DNA of 64,000 nt, from contig CANGPS010000003.1 of the NCBI GenBank assembly GCA_947456245.1, positions 1 through 64,000 on the forward strand, written 5' to 3'. This stretch comes from Acidimicrobiaceae bacterium (GTDB lineage Bacteria; Actinomycetota; Acidimicrobiia; Acidimicrobiales; RAAP-2). Each line of letters begins with the position of its first letter. The first letter of the stretch is position 1. The translations under genes were made by a program, and so were the position numbers. The notes below the pieces were generated by a model that worked only from the letters and a program-made list of their open reading frames with translations, had not been told where the DNA came from and made no database searches. This document shows positions 20,026 to 29,788 of the stretch, one piece after another.

Positions 20026-20928
20026 TCAGTCGTTCGTGACGTACGAGCGGTGCTCGGCGTCGATGTGCTCGCGCAGGCTCTCCAGGCGACCCTTGGCCGT
20101 GGCGTCGACCAGCAGGTCTCCCACCTCGATCCGGATGCCACCCAGCAGCGTTGCGTCCTCGGTGATCTGCAGCTCGACGGGGTTGCCGGCGACCTTGGTC
20201 AGCGAGGCGCGCAGGCCGTCGGCCTGGGCCTGGTCGAGCGCCTTGGCGGTGCGGACCTTGGCGATCCTCCACCCACGGGCCCGTGCGGTCTGGTCGGCCA
20301 GCCAGTCGATGGTGCCGACCACGTCCCGTGCCCGGCCTCCAGCGAGGACGTACTCGAGCAGTCGCAGGGTCACCGGAGTGACCTTGGCGGCGAAGAGGGC
20401 GGCGATCACGCCCTGGCGACGACTCAGCGGGAGGTCACGGTCAGTCAGCGCACGACGGACGTCGGCACTGGACTCGATGGCCCGTGCCACCTGGAACAGC
20501 TCGTGCTCGATGACCTCGAGGTCGGAGACCTGCGAGTCCTCGAAGATGGCGGTGGCGAAGCCGCCGACCCGGTTCCTCGAGCTGAGGACCGAAAGAACAG
20601 GCTCGGCGTCGTGCGTCCCGGCCGCAGCGTGACGGGAGCGCTCGGCGAGGTAGGACAGCGCAGACGGGACCTCCTGGGCATGGCTCACCAGGGCGGCGTG
20701 CGACGCGAGGCGGGCGGCCGGGGCCGAGACCTTGCCGTTGAGGACGTCGGCGAGGACGTCTCGACGGACCGCACCGGGCACCGAGGTGTCCGTCAGCGCC
20801 GCACGAAGCTCGTGGTTGGTGAGCACCGTCTGGGCGAGGTTGCCGAGGTCGTCGGCGCAGGTGGCCAGCGCCGCTGCGTCGAGCGTGCCGAGGATGGCGG
20901 CGCCGTAGCCGCGGAGCGAGGCATTCAT
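20026..20928 (-). CDS. atpH: ATP synthase delta subunit, enlarged (300 aa) with an apparent tandem N-terminal domain
   Basis: C-terminal [25 protein letters not shown] delta motif; two copies of LTD...R..V...L..KV...LRL-type segment. Confidence 0.9.
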   Translation of the reverse strand: MNASLRGYGAAILGTLDAAALATCADDLGNLAQTVLTNHELRAALTDTSVPGAVRRDVLADVLNGKVSAPAARLASHAALVSHAQEVPSALSYLAERSRHAAAGTHDAEPVLSVLSSRNRVGGFATAIFEDSQVSDLEVIEHELFQVARAIESSADVRRALTDRDLPLSRRQGVIAALFAAKVTPVTLRLLEYVLAGGRARDVVGTIDWLADQTARARGWRIAKVRTAKALDQAQADGLRASLTKVAGNPVELQITEDATLLGGIRIEVGDLLVDATAKGRLESLREHIDAEHRSYVTND

Positions 20929-21419
20929 CGTGCCGCTCCGAGGGTTCCGGGCGTGGCATCGAGGGCGGAGACGGCCTGACCGACGAGGTCGGCGTGCGCT
21001 GCGGCGTCGACCTCACGACCGATGACAGCCTCTACGACCTCCATGACGACCGAGCCGAGCGTGGCCGAGGCCTCGTCGATCGCCCGCTGCCGCGAGAGGG
21101 TGACCTCGTTGTGGGCGTTGGCCACGAGGCGGTCGTACTCCGCCTGGGCCGATGCCGACGACGACGAACGGATCTGGGTCGCCGTCGTGGTGCCCTGCGC
21201 CACGATCTGGGCGGCCGACACCTTGGCCTCCTCGACGAGGCGAAGACGCTCGTCCTCGGCCGAGGCGGCGTCGGTGCGGGCAGCCTCGGCTGCGGCCAGC
21301 GACGCCTTGATCTCCTCCTGGCGCTTCTCCATCCCTGCCTTGAGCCCCGGCCAGACGTACTTGCCGATCAGGAAGCAGATGATGAGGAAGACGAGGAGCT
21401 CGACGATGAAAGTGGTCAT
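20925..21419 (-). CDS. ATP synthase b' subunit
   Basis: N-terminal TM helix then long coiled coil; ATGA overlaps with atpH and atpF. Confidence 0.88.
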   Translation of the reverse strand: MTTFIVELLVFLIICFLIGKYVWPGLKAGMEKRQEEIKASLAAAEAARTDAASAEDERLRLVEEAKVSAAQIVAQGTTTATQIRSSSSASAQAEYDRLVANAHNEVTLSRQRAIDEASATLGSVVMEVVEAVIGREVDAAAHADLVGQAVSALDATPGTLGAAR

Positions 21420-21928
21420 GCCGTTGCCTCTGCGTTCTTCAGGTTGCCCACTGCCGAGTCGATGAGGTCCTGGTGCTTGCTCATGTCCACCTGGCGCCCG
21501 ATCACGCGCTCGACGACCCCCATCACGATGGTGCCGAGCTGTGGGACGGCCTCGTCGATCGCCGTGCGGCGAGCAGCGTCGACCTCCACGCGGGCGGCGG
21601 CGATGATGCGCTCCGCCTCCGCCTGCCCCCGCACCTGTGCGTCGGCCCGGGCAGCATCGGACTCCGCCTGGGCGGCGGCCACGATCTCTCGAGACTCGGA
21701 CCGGCTCGCCTCGAGGATGCCCCGACGCTCGTCGTCCGCCGCCGCAGCGTCGGCGCGCGCGTTCTCCGCAGCCTCGAGTGAGCTGCGGATGTCTTCCTGC
21801 CGCTCCTCCATCGCCTTCGTGAGGGGCGGGAGGATGAACTTCGTCGTCACGAACAGGATGATCAGCAGAATGGCGAGTTCGACGAAGAACGTGCCGTTCG
21901 GCAGAAGAAAGATCCCTGCGATCTCCAT
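21416..21928 (-). CDS. atpF: ATP synthase b subunit
   Basis: FFVELAILLIILFVTTKFILPPLTKAMEERQEDI; start MEIAGIF at 21928. Confidence 0.9.
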   Translation of the reverse strand: MEIAGIFLLPNGTFFVELAILLIILFVTTKFILPPLTKAMEERQEDIRSSLEAAENARADAAAADDERRGILEASRSESREIVAAAQAESDAARADAQVRGQAEAERIIAAARVEVDAARRTAIDEAVPQLGTIVMGVVERVIGRQVDMSKHQDLIDSAVGNLKNAEATA

Positions 21929-22008
21929 GAAGTGGTGCTCCCGGTGTGTCGGTCCGAATACGTGCAATCAAGGCGGGGCGGCCGAAGCCGCCCCGCACCG
22001 CTCAGTTG

Positions 22009-22269
22009 CTACTGAGCCTTGAAGACGTAGACGAAGACGACCATGAACAGCAGGTTGATGAAGTACATCGCCTCTGCCAGACCCACGGTCAGGAAGAAGT
22101 AGGTACGGGCCTTGTTCTCGATCTCGGGCTGACGGGCGATGGCCGCGATGGTCTGGCTACCCGCCAGGCCGTCACCGATGGCCGCGCCGATGGCACCGCC
22201 ACCGAGGGCCAGGCCGCCGCCGACGAGGGCGCCAGCGGAGCGGATTGCGTCAGCTGTAGTTCCAGCCAT
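22009..22269 (-). CDS. atpE: ATP synthase c subunit
   Basis: [21 protein letters not shown] and ARQPE loop; SD AGGAGGA upstream. Confidence 0.97.
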   Translation of the reverse strand: MAGTTADAIRSAGALVGGGLALGGGAIGAAIGDGLAGSQTIAAIARQPEIENKARTYFFLTVGLAEAMYFINLLFMVVFVYVFKAQ

Positions 22270-22345
22270 TTCATTCCTCCTGTGTGATGGACTTCGTTGT
22301 TACTTGATTGCGATTGATGAACGCTTGGCTCGCCGAGCCGTTGTC

Positions 22346-23068
22346 TCAGTGCTCGTCATGGCTCATGGCCATGCCGAAGTAGAGGATCGTGAGCAGGGCG
22401 AAGATGAAGGCCTGGATGAGACCGATGGCCATGTCGAAGGGCTTCCAGATCATCTGGCCTGCGAACGAGGCGTAGAACGGGAGCAGCGACGACATCACGA
22501 CGACCATGAGGCCGCCGGAGAAGATGTTTCCGAAGAGTCGGAAGGTCAGGGTGATCGGCTTCGTGATCTCCTCGATCACGTTGATCGGGATGAGGGCCTT
22601 GTAGGGCTGGGCGTAGTGGCTGAGGTAGCCCTTGACGCCGCGAGAGCGGACCGACTCGATGTGCACCCACACGATGACCAGCAGGGCCATGGCCAGCGGG
22701 AGGTTGACGTCGCCGGTCGGAGCGGGCACCCAGTCCTCACCGGTGTTCGGGAGGACCTCGAGCCAGTTGCAGGCCAGGGTGAAGAGGAAGATCATGAGGG
22801 CGATCGGGACGAAGCGACGACCCTGGGGTCCGATGGCCGAGTCCGTGACGTCCTGGATCTGCTCGACGATGGTCTCGTAGGCGAGCTGGAGCTTGCCGGG
22901 GACGCCCTTGGTCGCGTTCTTGCGGACCAGGAAGCCGAGTCCGAGCACGATGGCCGCGGCGATGAGGCTCGCCCAGACGATGTCGAGGCTGATCGTCAGC
23001 CCGAGGATCTTCGTCGAGGCGACGTGCTCCCCGACCTTGATCTCAGCTGCCCATCTCATGGACTTCAC
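22346..23068 (-). CDS. atpB: ATP synthase a subunit
   Basis: TLTFRLFGNIFSGGLM with conserved Arg. Confidence 0.97.
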   Translation of the reverse strand: MKSMRWAAEIKVGEHVASTKILGLTISLDIVWASLIAAAIVLGLGFLVRKNATKGVPGKLQLAYETIVEQIQDVTDSAIGPQGRRFVPIALMIFLFTLACNWLEVLPNTGEDWVPAPTGDVNLPLAMALLVIVWVHIESVRSRGVKGYLSHYAQPYKALIPINVIEEITKPITLTFRLFGNIFSGGLMVVVMSSLLPFYASFAGQMIWKPFDMAIGLIQAFIFALLTILYFGMAMSHDEH

Positions 23069-23481
23069 GCAACGCCTCCTTGGGCAAAGACAACTCGTGC
23101 AACATTAGCCACGAACAGGATCTGGAAGATCACGAGCCCGACGACCATGCCAACGCCGATGGGAGCGTAGACCAAGAGCAGACCCACCGCGATCACCGTG
23201 ATGATTCCGAGGCGGGCAGCGGTGTTGGTCCGCAGCATCTTCTTGACGACCTTGCCCGATCCCTCGCCGCTCCCCTCGACCTTGGCCACGCCGGCATCGA
23301 GGCGCCGGAGGTTCAGCAGGGCGAGCCCCAGGCCGAGCACGAGGCCGACGGTGGCGAACGGCGGGGCCACGAGGAGGCAGACCACGACGGCGATGCCGCC
23401 GACGATGGCGGCCGAGGCGATGGTGCGCCGCAGCAGCTTCTGCAGGACGGGGCCGTCGAGGCTCTCGAGGTTCTCGAGCAT
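23065..23481 (-). CDS. AtpI-like membrane protein
   Basis: 138 aa, four TM segments, first in atp operon after the AtpZ-like gene; start MLENLESL at 23481. Confidence 0.7.
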   Translation of the reverse strand: MLENLESLDGPVLQKLLRRTIASAAIVGGIAVVVCLLVAPPFATVGLVLGLGLALLNLRRLDAGVAKVEGSGEGSGKVVKKMLRTNTAARLGIITVIAVGLLLVYAPIGVGMVVGLVIFQILFVANVARVVFAQGGVA

Positions 23482-23494
23482 CAGGCCGTCCCGC

Positions 23495-23734
23495 TCACAG
23501 GAACCGCCGGATCTGCGAGACCACCGAGGTGGCGGCCACCGCACAGCCGAGCAGCAGGCCGACGAAGAGGAAGATCGGTGCGGTGTGGAGCTGCGAGTCG
23601 GCCCAGATGCCCAGGATCACGCCGAGCGCCACGCAGCTGGCGACCGTCATCCCCATGGTGGCGAACGCCATCCATGACGACTTCTGCGCAGGGGCCGGGG
23701 CGTCGGAGGCCGAGGGCTCGTCGGGCGTGGTCAT
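23495..23734 (-). CDS. AtpZ/AtpI-family small membrane protein
   Basis: GVILGIWADSQLHTAPIFLFVGLLLGCAVA typical of the family; atp operon position. Confidence 0.7.
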   Translation of the reverse strand: MTTPDEPSASDAPAPAQKSSWMAFATMGMTVASCVALGVILGIWADSQLHTAPIFLFVGLLLGCAVAATSVVSQIRRFL

Positions 23735-23843
23735 CGCAGGGGGTCTCGATGCAGGAGGAGGTCATCAGCGTGGGGGGCGGAGCAGCTCGAGCACCCGGCG
23801 TGGGGCCCGTCTCCTCCTCCGTCATTCTTGCACCCTCGGACGC

Positions 23844-25010
23844 TCATGCGCCAAAGCCCGCCCCGGTGTCGGCTGGCTCCTCTGGAGCCTCCACCACGGG
23901 ATCTGGCTCCTCGGCCTGCTGGCGCAGCCCCGGGTGGAACCAGGTGTAGAGCACCACGCCGAGCGCCAGGGCGGCGAAGGGGATCAGTGGGTTGGCCCGT
24001 GGGTCGAAGAGCGGGAAGAGGACGAAGCCGCACAGCAGCGCCGTCCAGAGCCACAGGATGCCGACGGTCCGGCGGTGCCCGTGGCCGAGCCGCAGGAGGC
24101 GGTGGTGGATGTGGTCCTTGTCCGGGGCATGGAAGCCCTGGCCCTTGGCCGTGCGACGGATGAAGGCGAACGCCGAGTCCACGAGCGGGACCCCGAGGAT
24201 GAAGAACGGGATGAACAGTGGAGCGAAGAAGAAGAACGTCACCCCGCTCGCCGGTGGCGTCCGGCCGCCGATGACCATGGTGCTGGCGCTCATCAGGAGG
24301 CCGAGCAGGAGGGCACCGGCATCACCCATGAAGATCTTGGCGGGGTGGAAGTTGAAGGGGAGGAACCCGAGGCACACCCCGCACGCCACCACCGCCACGA
24401 GCGGTCCGATGTTCTGCCCCGGGAGCAGCCCGAGGTACTCGAGGCGCAGCCCGTAGACCGCCAGCGATCCCGCGCCGATGGCGACGAGCCCCGCCGCCAG
24501 GCCGTCCAGGCCGTCGATGAGGTTGATGGCGTTGGTGAGCGCCACCACCCAGATGGCGGTGATCAGCGGGATCACGCCGGGGGTGAGCACCACGAAGCCG
24601 GCGAAGGGCAGCTTGAGCTGGTACATCGTGACGCCGGCGAAGTACAGGATGCTCGCCGCGAGGACCTGTCCGGCGATCTTGGCCGGCGCTGACATCGAGC
24701 GGAAGTCGTCGACGAGTCCAATGATGAAGATGGCCGCTGCCGCTATCAGCACGCCCATGGCCTCGTTGGAGCCCGTGAACACGGGCTTGAGCGCCGGGAT
24801 CACAGAGCCGGCGATCATGGCGATGGCCACGCCGATGAACATGGCCCCTCCCCCGCCATAGGGGGTGACGCGATCGTGCATCTTGCGATCAGAGGGGATG
24901 TCGACGTAGCCGACCTTGATCGCCAGCGATCGCGCCGGCATCGTCATGGCCGCCGTCACGCCGGCGGCCACCACCAGGACCAGCAGGTACCACGGCGTGG
25001 CCGCAGGCAC
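23844..25010 (-). CDS. wecA: Undecaprenyl/decaprenyl-phosphate GlcNAc-1-phosphate transferase (MraY/WecA family)
   Basis: PSDRKMHDRVTPYGGGGAMFIG, LVDDFRSMSAPAKI, NAINLIDGLDGLAAGL, FMGDAGALLLG. Confidence 0.92.
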   Translation of the reverse strand: MPAATPWYLLVLVVAAGVTAAMTMPARSLAIKVGYVDIPSDRKMHDRVTPYGGGGAMFIGVAIAMIAGSVIPALKPVFTGSNEAMGVLIAAAAIFIIGLVDDFRSMSAPAKIAGQVLAASILYFAGVTMYQLKLPFAGFVVLTPGVIPLITAIWVVALTNAINLIDGLDGLAAGLVAIGAGSLAVYGLRLEYLGLLPGQNIGPLVAVVACGVCLGFLPFNFHPAKIFMGDAGALLLGLLMSASTMVIGGRTPPASGVTFFFFAPLFIPFFILGVPLVDSAFAFIRRTAKGQGFHAPDKDHIHHRLLRLGHGHRRTVGILWLWTALLCGFVLFPLFDPRANPLIPFAALALGVVLYTWFHPGLRQQAEEPDPVVEAPEEPADTGAGFGA

Positions 25011-25019
25011 TCAGCGCTC

Positions 25020-26318
25020 CTAGGCCGTGCCAGCGAGGCCCGGGTACGGGTCGAACTGGCCGCAGAGCTCGGCGACCTCGGCGCGCACCCCCGCGATGGC
25101 GGCCTCGTCGTCACGCTGGCGGAGCGCCCGTCCGAGCAGCTCGGCGATCGTGGCCATCTCCGCCGTCCCCATCCCTGCGGTGGTCTCCGCTGCGGTGCCG
25201 AGGCGGAGGCCCGAGGTCACGAAGGGGCTGCGGGGGTCGTCGGGGATGGTGTTGCGGTTCGCCGTGATGCCGGCGCGGTCCATAACCTCCTGCGCCTCCT
25301 TGCCGGTGAGCTCTGCGTCGAAGGCGCGGAGGTCGACGAGGACGAGGTGGTTGTCTGTGCCGCCGGAGACCAGGCGGAACCCCTGGGCCTCGAGCGCCGT
25401 GGCCAGCGCGGCCGCGTTGGCCACGACCTGGTGGGCATAGGTCGAGAAGCTCGGGTCCTGCGCCTCTCGGAAGGCGACCGCCTTGGCTGCGATGGCGTGC
25501 TCGAGCGGTCCGCCCTGGAGGCCGGGGAAGATCGCACCGTCGATCTTCTTGGCCAGCTCCGCTGACGAGAGGATGGCCCCGCCACGGGGCCCGCGAAGCG
25601 TCTTGTGGGTCGTGAAGGTCACCACGTCGGCGATCCCGACCGGGCTCGGGTGTGCTCCGCCCGCCACGAGTCCCGCGGGGTGCGCCAGGTCGAACATCAG
25701 CCGGGCGCCGACCTCGTCGGCGATGGCCCGATAGTCCTTGGCGTCGATGGTCCGCGAGTAGGCCGTCGCTCCGGCCACGATCAGCTGGGGCCGGTGCTCG
25801 AGGGCGAGGGCGCGCACCTGGTCGAGGTCGATCATCTCTCCGGGGTTGGCCGGGTCATCGCTGGCCGGGGTGAGCCCGTAGGAGACGAAGTTCCAGATCT
25901 TCGACGTGATCGACGCCGGTGACCCGTGCGTCAGGTGCCCACCCTGGTCGAGGCGCATGGCGAGAATGGTGTCGCCCGGCTCGAGCAGCGCCTTGTAGAC
26001 ACCGAGGTTTGCGTTGGCGCCCGAGTGCGGCTGCACGTTGGCGTGCTCGGCGCCGAAGAGCGCCTTGAGGCGCTCGATGGCGAGGTCCTCGACCTCATCG
26101 ACCACCTGGTTGCCGCCGTAGTAGCGGCGACCCGGGTAGCCCTCGGCGTACTTGTTGGTCAGCACCGACCCTGAGGCTGCGAGCACTGCTGGCGAGGTGA
26201 AGTTCTCGCTGGCGATGAGCTGCAGCGTCGTGCGCTGGCGGGTCAGCTCGTCGTCGAGCAGCTGCTGGATCTCCGGATCGGCGTCGAGCCAGCCGGCGAA
26301 AGGAGCGGTCGGGGTCAC
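25020..26318 (-). CDS. glyA: Serine hydroxymethyltransferase
   Basis: [50 protein letters not shown]. Confidence 0.97.
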   Translation of the reverse strand: MTPTAPFAGWLDADPEIQQLLDDELTRQRTTLQLIASENFTSPAVLAASGSVLTNKYAEGYPGRRYYGGNQVVDEVEDLAIERLKALFGAEHANVQPHSGANANLGVYKALLEPGDTILAMRLDQGGHLTHGSPASITSKIWNFVSYGLTPASDDPANPGEMIDLDQVRALALEHRPQLIVAGATAYSRTIDAKDYRAIADEVGARLMFDLAHPAGLVAGGAHPSPVGIADVVTFTTHKTLRGPRGGAILSSAELAKKIDGAIFPGLQGGPLEHAIAAKAVAFREAQDPSFSTYAHQVVANAAALATALEAQGFRLVSGGTDNHLVLVDLRAFDAELTGKEAQEVMDRAGITANRNTIPDDPRSPFVTSGLRLGTAAETTAGMGTAEMATIAELLGRALRQRDDEAAIAGVRAEVAELCGQFDPYPGLAGTA

Positions 26319-26322
26319 GGTG

Positions 26323-26790
26323 TCAATCCTCCGATGGGTTGTTGGCGGTCGAGGAGCCGTCGAGGACGGCGATCTTGTGCAGGCGCGCTGCGTGGCGACT
26401 CTCAGCTGACGCGGCCAGGAAGGCGTCGAGAGCGCCGAGGGCGGTCACCGTCCCGGTCACCCGGGCGCCGAGGCAGAGCACGTTGGCGTCGTTGTGCTGC
26501 TTGGCCAGGGTGGCCGTCGTCACGTCGTGGACCAGCGCGGCGCGCACGCCGGGGACCTTGTTGGCGGCGATGGAGATGCCGATGCCCGTCCCGCAGATCG
26601 CCACACCGAGGTCCGCCGAACCGCTGACGACCGCCCGTCCCACCGCCGCACCGAAGTCGGGATAGTCCACGGAGGTCGTCGCATCGGCAGCACCGAGGTC
26701 GTCGACGTCGTGCCCGAGGTCCGAGAGGTGGTCCGCCACGAGAGCCTTGAGGTCGTATCCGGCGTGATCGGAGCCGAGGGCGATGCGCAC
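26323..26790 (-). CDS. rpiB: Ribose-5-phosphate isomerase B
   Basis: [26 protein letters not shown]. Confidence 0.94.
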   Translation of the reverse strand: MRIALGSDHAGYDLKALVADHLSDLGHDVDDLGAADATTSVDYPDFGAAVGRAVVSGSADLGVAICGTGIGISIAANKVPGVRAALVHDVTTATLAKQHNDANVLCLGARVTGTVTALGALDAFLAASAESRHAARLHKIAVLDGSSTANNPSED

Positions 26791-26857
26791 GGGTCCAACC
26801 TACCAAGCGCGTCCGGGCCTCCGTGTGGGTCGACACCTGCCGGTACGCTCCTGACCC

Positions 26858-28354
26858 GTGAGCATCGATCCCCGCACCCCCGTCATCGTCGGCGTCGGCC
26901 AGAGCATCAACCGTCCGGCCGCTGATGGCCTGGTCGAGCCGGTCGACCTCATGGCCGCGTCCCTGGCGGCGGCAGCCGAGGACGCCGGCCCCGGTCGTCG
27001 CCTGCTCGAGTCGCTCGACCTGCTCACCGGTGTCGCCAGCTTCGTCTGGCACCCGGTGGACCCTGCCGCGCTGGTGGCCCAGCGCCTCGGCATCAGCCCG
27101 CGCTCCACCCAGCTCACCGCCACAGGCGGCTCCTACCCGAGCAAGCTCGTCGCCCAGGCGTCCAGGATGATCCTGGCGGGCGAGGCCGAGGTCGTGGCCT
27201 TCACCGGCGCCGAGGCGATGGCGAGCCGGTCGGCCGGACGCAAGCTCGACGACCACACGCCGTGGGCGTCTCAGGACCCGGCCGAGGTCTCGGCCCCATC
27301 GCTCTTCGGAGAGGACGTCCTCCCCTTCACCGACCTCGAGATGGCGCGAGGAATCACCGCTCCCGTCTCGATCTACCCGCTGTTCGAGAACGCCATGCGT
27401 GCCGCCAGAGGATGGGACCTCGCCGAGCACCACCGGGTCATGGGCGACCTGAGCGCCTCGTTCGCGGCGGTCGCCGCCTCGAACCCGTTCGCCTGGATCC
27501 GAGAGGCGAAAGGGCCTGACGAGATCACGATCCCGAGCGAGAGCAACCGGATGATCTCCGAGCCGTACACGAAGCTCATGACGGCCAACATCGCCGTCGA
27601 CCAGGGCGCCGCCATCATCCTGTGCTCGTTCGAGCGGGCACAGGCGATGGGGATCTCGACCGATCGGCTCGTCTTCCCCTGGGCCCACACCCAGGGCGAG
27701 GACCGGATGTTCATCTCAGAACGCCCCGAGCTCCATCGATCCGTCGCCCTCGAGGCCATCGGCCCACGCGTCCTCGAGCTCGCCGGCATCGGCATCGATG
27801 ACGTTCGGCACGTCGACCTCTACAGCTGCTTCCCCATCGCCGTGCAGATGGGCGCCGCGGCCCTCGGCCTCGCCCTCGACGATCCCACCCGGCCGCTCAC
27901 GCAGACCGGTGGCCTCACCTTCGGCGGAGGGCCGGGCAACAACTACGTGACGCACTCGCTGGCGGCGACGGCCGAGGTGCTCCGGGCGAACCCGGGCGAG
28001 ATCGGTCTCGTCAGCGGGTTGAGCTACTTCGCCACCAGCCACGCCATCGGGATCTACTCGACCACCCCTCCACCGCAGTCGTTCCGCCACGAGGACCTCC
28101 AGGAGCAGATCGACCGCCACCCCATCGAGGTCGTCGACCCGGAGCTGACCGGTCCGGTCACCGTGGAGACCTACACGATCGCCCACGACCGCGAGGCCGG
28201 CCCCGTCGCCGCCACCTTCGCCGTGCGCAGCCCGCAGGGCACCCGAGGGTGGGCGACCATGGCCCGGGCCGACGAGCTCGCGGCGATCGCCGGGACCGAG
28301 CTGATCGGCCGCACCGGAGACCTCGTCCCAGACGGGACCCTCCACCTGGGCTGA
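26858..28354 (+). CDS. Thiolase-fold acetyl-CoA acetyltransferase-like protein
   Basis: PVIVGVGQSINRP, thiolase-like GGLTFGGGPGNNYVTHSLA. Confidence 0.8.
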   Translation: MSIDPRTPVIVGVGQSINRPAADGLVEPVDLMAASLAAAAEDAGPGRRLLESLDLLTGVASFVWHPVDPAALVAQRLGISPRSTQLTATGGSYPSKLVAQASRMILAGEAEVVAFTGAEAMASRSAGRKLDDHTPWASQDPAEVSAPSLFGEDVLPFTDLEMARGITAPVSIYPLFENAMRAARGWDLAEHHRVMGDLSASFAAVAASNPFAWIREAKGPDEITIPSESNRMISEPYTKLMTANIAVDQGAAIILCSFERAQAMGISTDRLVFPWAHTQGEDRMFISERPELHRSVALEAIGPRVLELAGIGIDDVRHVDLYSCFPIAVQMGAAALGLALDDPTRPLTQTGGLTFGGGPGNNYVTHSLAATAEVLRANPGEIGLVSGLSYFATSHAIGIYSTTPPPQSFRHEDLQEQIDRHPIEVVDPELTGPVTVETYTIAHDREAGPVAATFAVRSPQGTRGWATMARADELAAIAGTELIGRTGDLVPDGTLHLG

Positions 28355-28394
28355 CGCGCCGCTTCGTCTCCGGCGACGGAGCAGGGCTCCCCGG

Positions 28395-28979
28395 TCAGAG
28401 GACGATGGCGCCTCGGCGCAGGACGGTCAGCTCGCCGTCGCGGAACGTCACGACCGTGGACGGCTCGGCGTCCCGGCGGCCGGCATCGAGCACGGCGGCG
28501 ATGGCCTCCGCACACGACAGGCTGGCGATGATCTCGTCGGCGGAGCAGCACGGGGGCTCTCCCGAGCGGTTGGCGCTGGTGACGCAGAGCGGTCCGGTGA
28601 TCTTCAGGAGCGCCCGAGCCGTCGCATCATCAGGGCAGCGGATCCCGACCGTCTGGTCCGGGGAGTGCACGCGCGTCGCCAGCTCCTCGTCGCAGCCCGC
28701 AACGATCGTGAGCGCACCCGGCCAGTGCCGAGCCGCCAGCGCGGCGAGCTCGTCGGGCACCTCGGCGAGCAGGCCCAGCGCCTCATCCGGGTCCGCCACC
28801 AGGATCGGCAGCGGCTTGGTCTCGGGGCGGCCCTTGGCGACATAGAGCTCGGCGAGCGCTCCCGGATGGTCCAGCCGGGCGGCGAGGCCGTAGACGGTGT
28901 CGGTGGGGATGGCGACGACCAGGCCGTCACCGAGCAGGATGGCCGCGAGGTCGAGGTCGTCGAGCCCGAGGCGCCTCAC
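28395..28979 (-). CDS. Threonylcarbamoyl-AMP synthase (Sua5/YciO/YrdC)
   Basis: VVAIPTDTVYGLAARLDHPGAL, KGRPETKPLPILV, VTSANRSGEPP; GTG start overlapping prmC. Confidence 0.9.
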   Translation of the reverse strand: MRRLGLDDLDLAAILLGDGLVVAIPTDTVYGLAARLDHPGALAELYVAKGRPETKPLPILVADPDEALGLLAEVPDELAALAARHWPGALTIVAGCDEELATRVHSPDQTVGIRCPDDATARALLKITGPLCVTSANRSGEPPCCSADEIIASLSCAEAIAAVLDAGRRDAEPSTVVTFRDGELTVLRRGAIVL

Positions 28980-29788
28980 GGTGCTCGTCCCACGATGCCG
29001 CGGGGATGGCCAGCGAGGTCGGCGAAGGCCTCGAGGTCGACCAGGCCGACCGTGCTCGCTCGCGCCAGCGCAACCTCGACCTGGTGCTCGGCCATCTCGA
29101 TCACCAGGATCCCGCCGGGCGCGAGGGACCCGAGGGCGCCGTCGATGATCTCCGCCACGTCGGCGAACCCCGGCGTCCCGTCTGCCGCGTCGGCGGCGAT
29201 CAGCGCACCGCGGGGCTCGTGCGAGAGCTCGATGGCCAGGCCGGCCTCCTCGGCCTCGGCCACGTAGGGCGGGTTCGCCACCAGGAGGTGGACTCCCCCT
29301 CTCCGGCCCTCCGGGATCGCCTCGTGCCAGGACCCGAGGCACCGATCGACCAGGACCCCGAGTCGCTCGGCGTTCTCCCCCGCCAGATCGAGCGCCTCCG
29401 GAGCCAGGTCGACGAGCAGGACCTGGTCGATCGCAGCCTCCTGTGCCAGCTCGATCGCCAGGCTCAGGCCGATGGCTCCGGTGCCCGTGCCGAGGTCGGC
29501 GACGACCAGGCCGTCGGCGCCGGGCCGGGTGCGACGCCAGGCGGCCAGGGCCCGCTCGACGACCTGCTCGGTCTCGGGTCGCGGGATCAGGGCGCGGCGA
29601 TCGACGACGAGCTCGAGATCACGGAACGGCCAGGTCCCGAGCAGGTACTGCAGCGGCTCGCCGGCGGCCCGGCGGCGGGCCAGCGATCGAGCGACATCCG
29701 GGTCCCGGGTGTGCTCGAGGATCCAGGTGGCCTCCCGGACCGAGCCCACCAACGGGGCGAGCTCGTCGACGAGGTCGTCCTCAGGCAT
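28976..29788 (-). CDS. prmC: Release factor glutamine methyltransferase
   Basis: VADLGTGTGAIGLSLA, NPPYV; directly downstream of prfA. Confidence 0.93.
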   Translation of the reverse strand: MPEDDLVDELAPLVGSVREATWILEHTRDPDVARSLARRRAAGEPLQYLLGTWPFRDLELVVDRRALIPRPETEQVVERALAAWRRTRPGADGLVVADLGTGTGAIGLSLAIELAQEAAIDQVLLVDLAPEALDLAGENAERLGVLVDRCLGSWHEAIPEGRRGGVHLLVANPPYVAEAEEAGLAIELSHEPRGALIAADAADGTPGFADVAEIIDGALGSLAPGGILVIEMAEHQVEVALARASTVGLVDLEAFADLAGHPRGIVGRAP

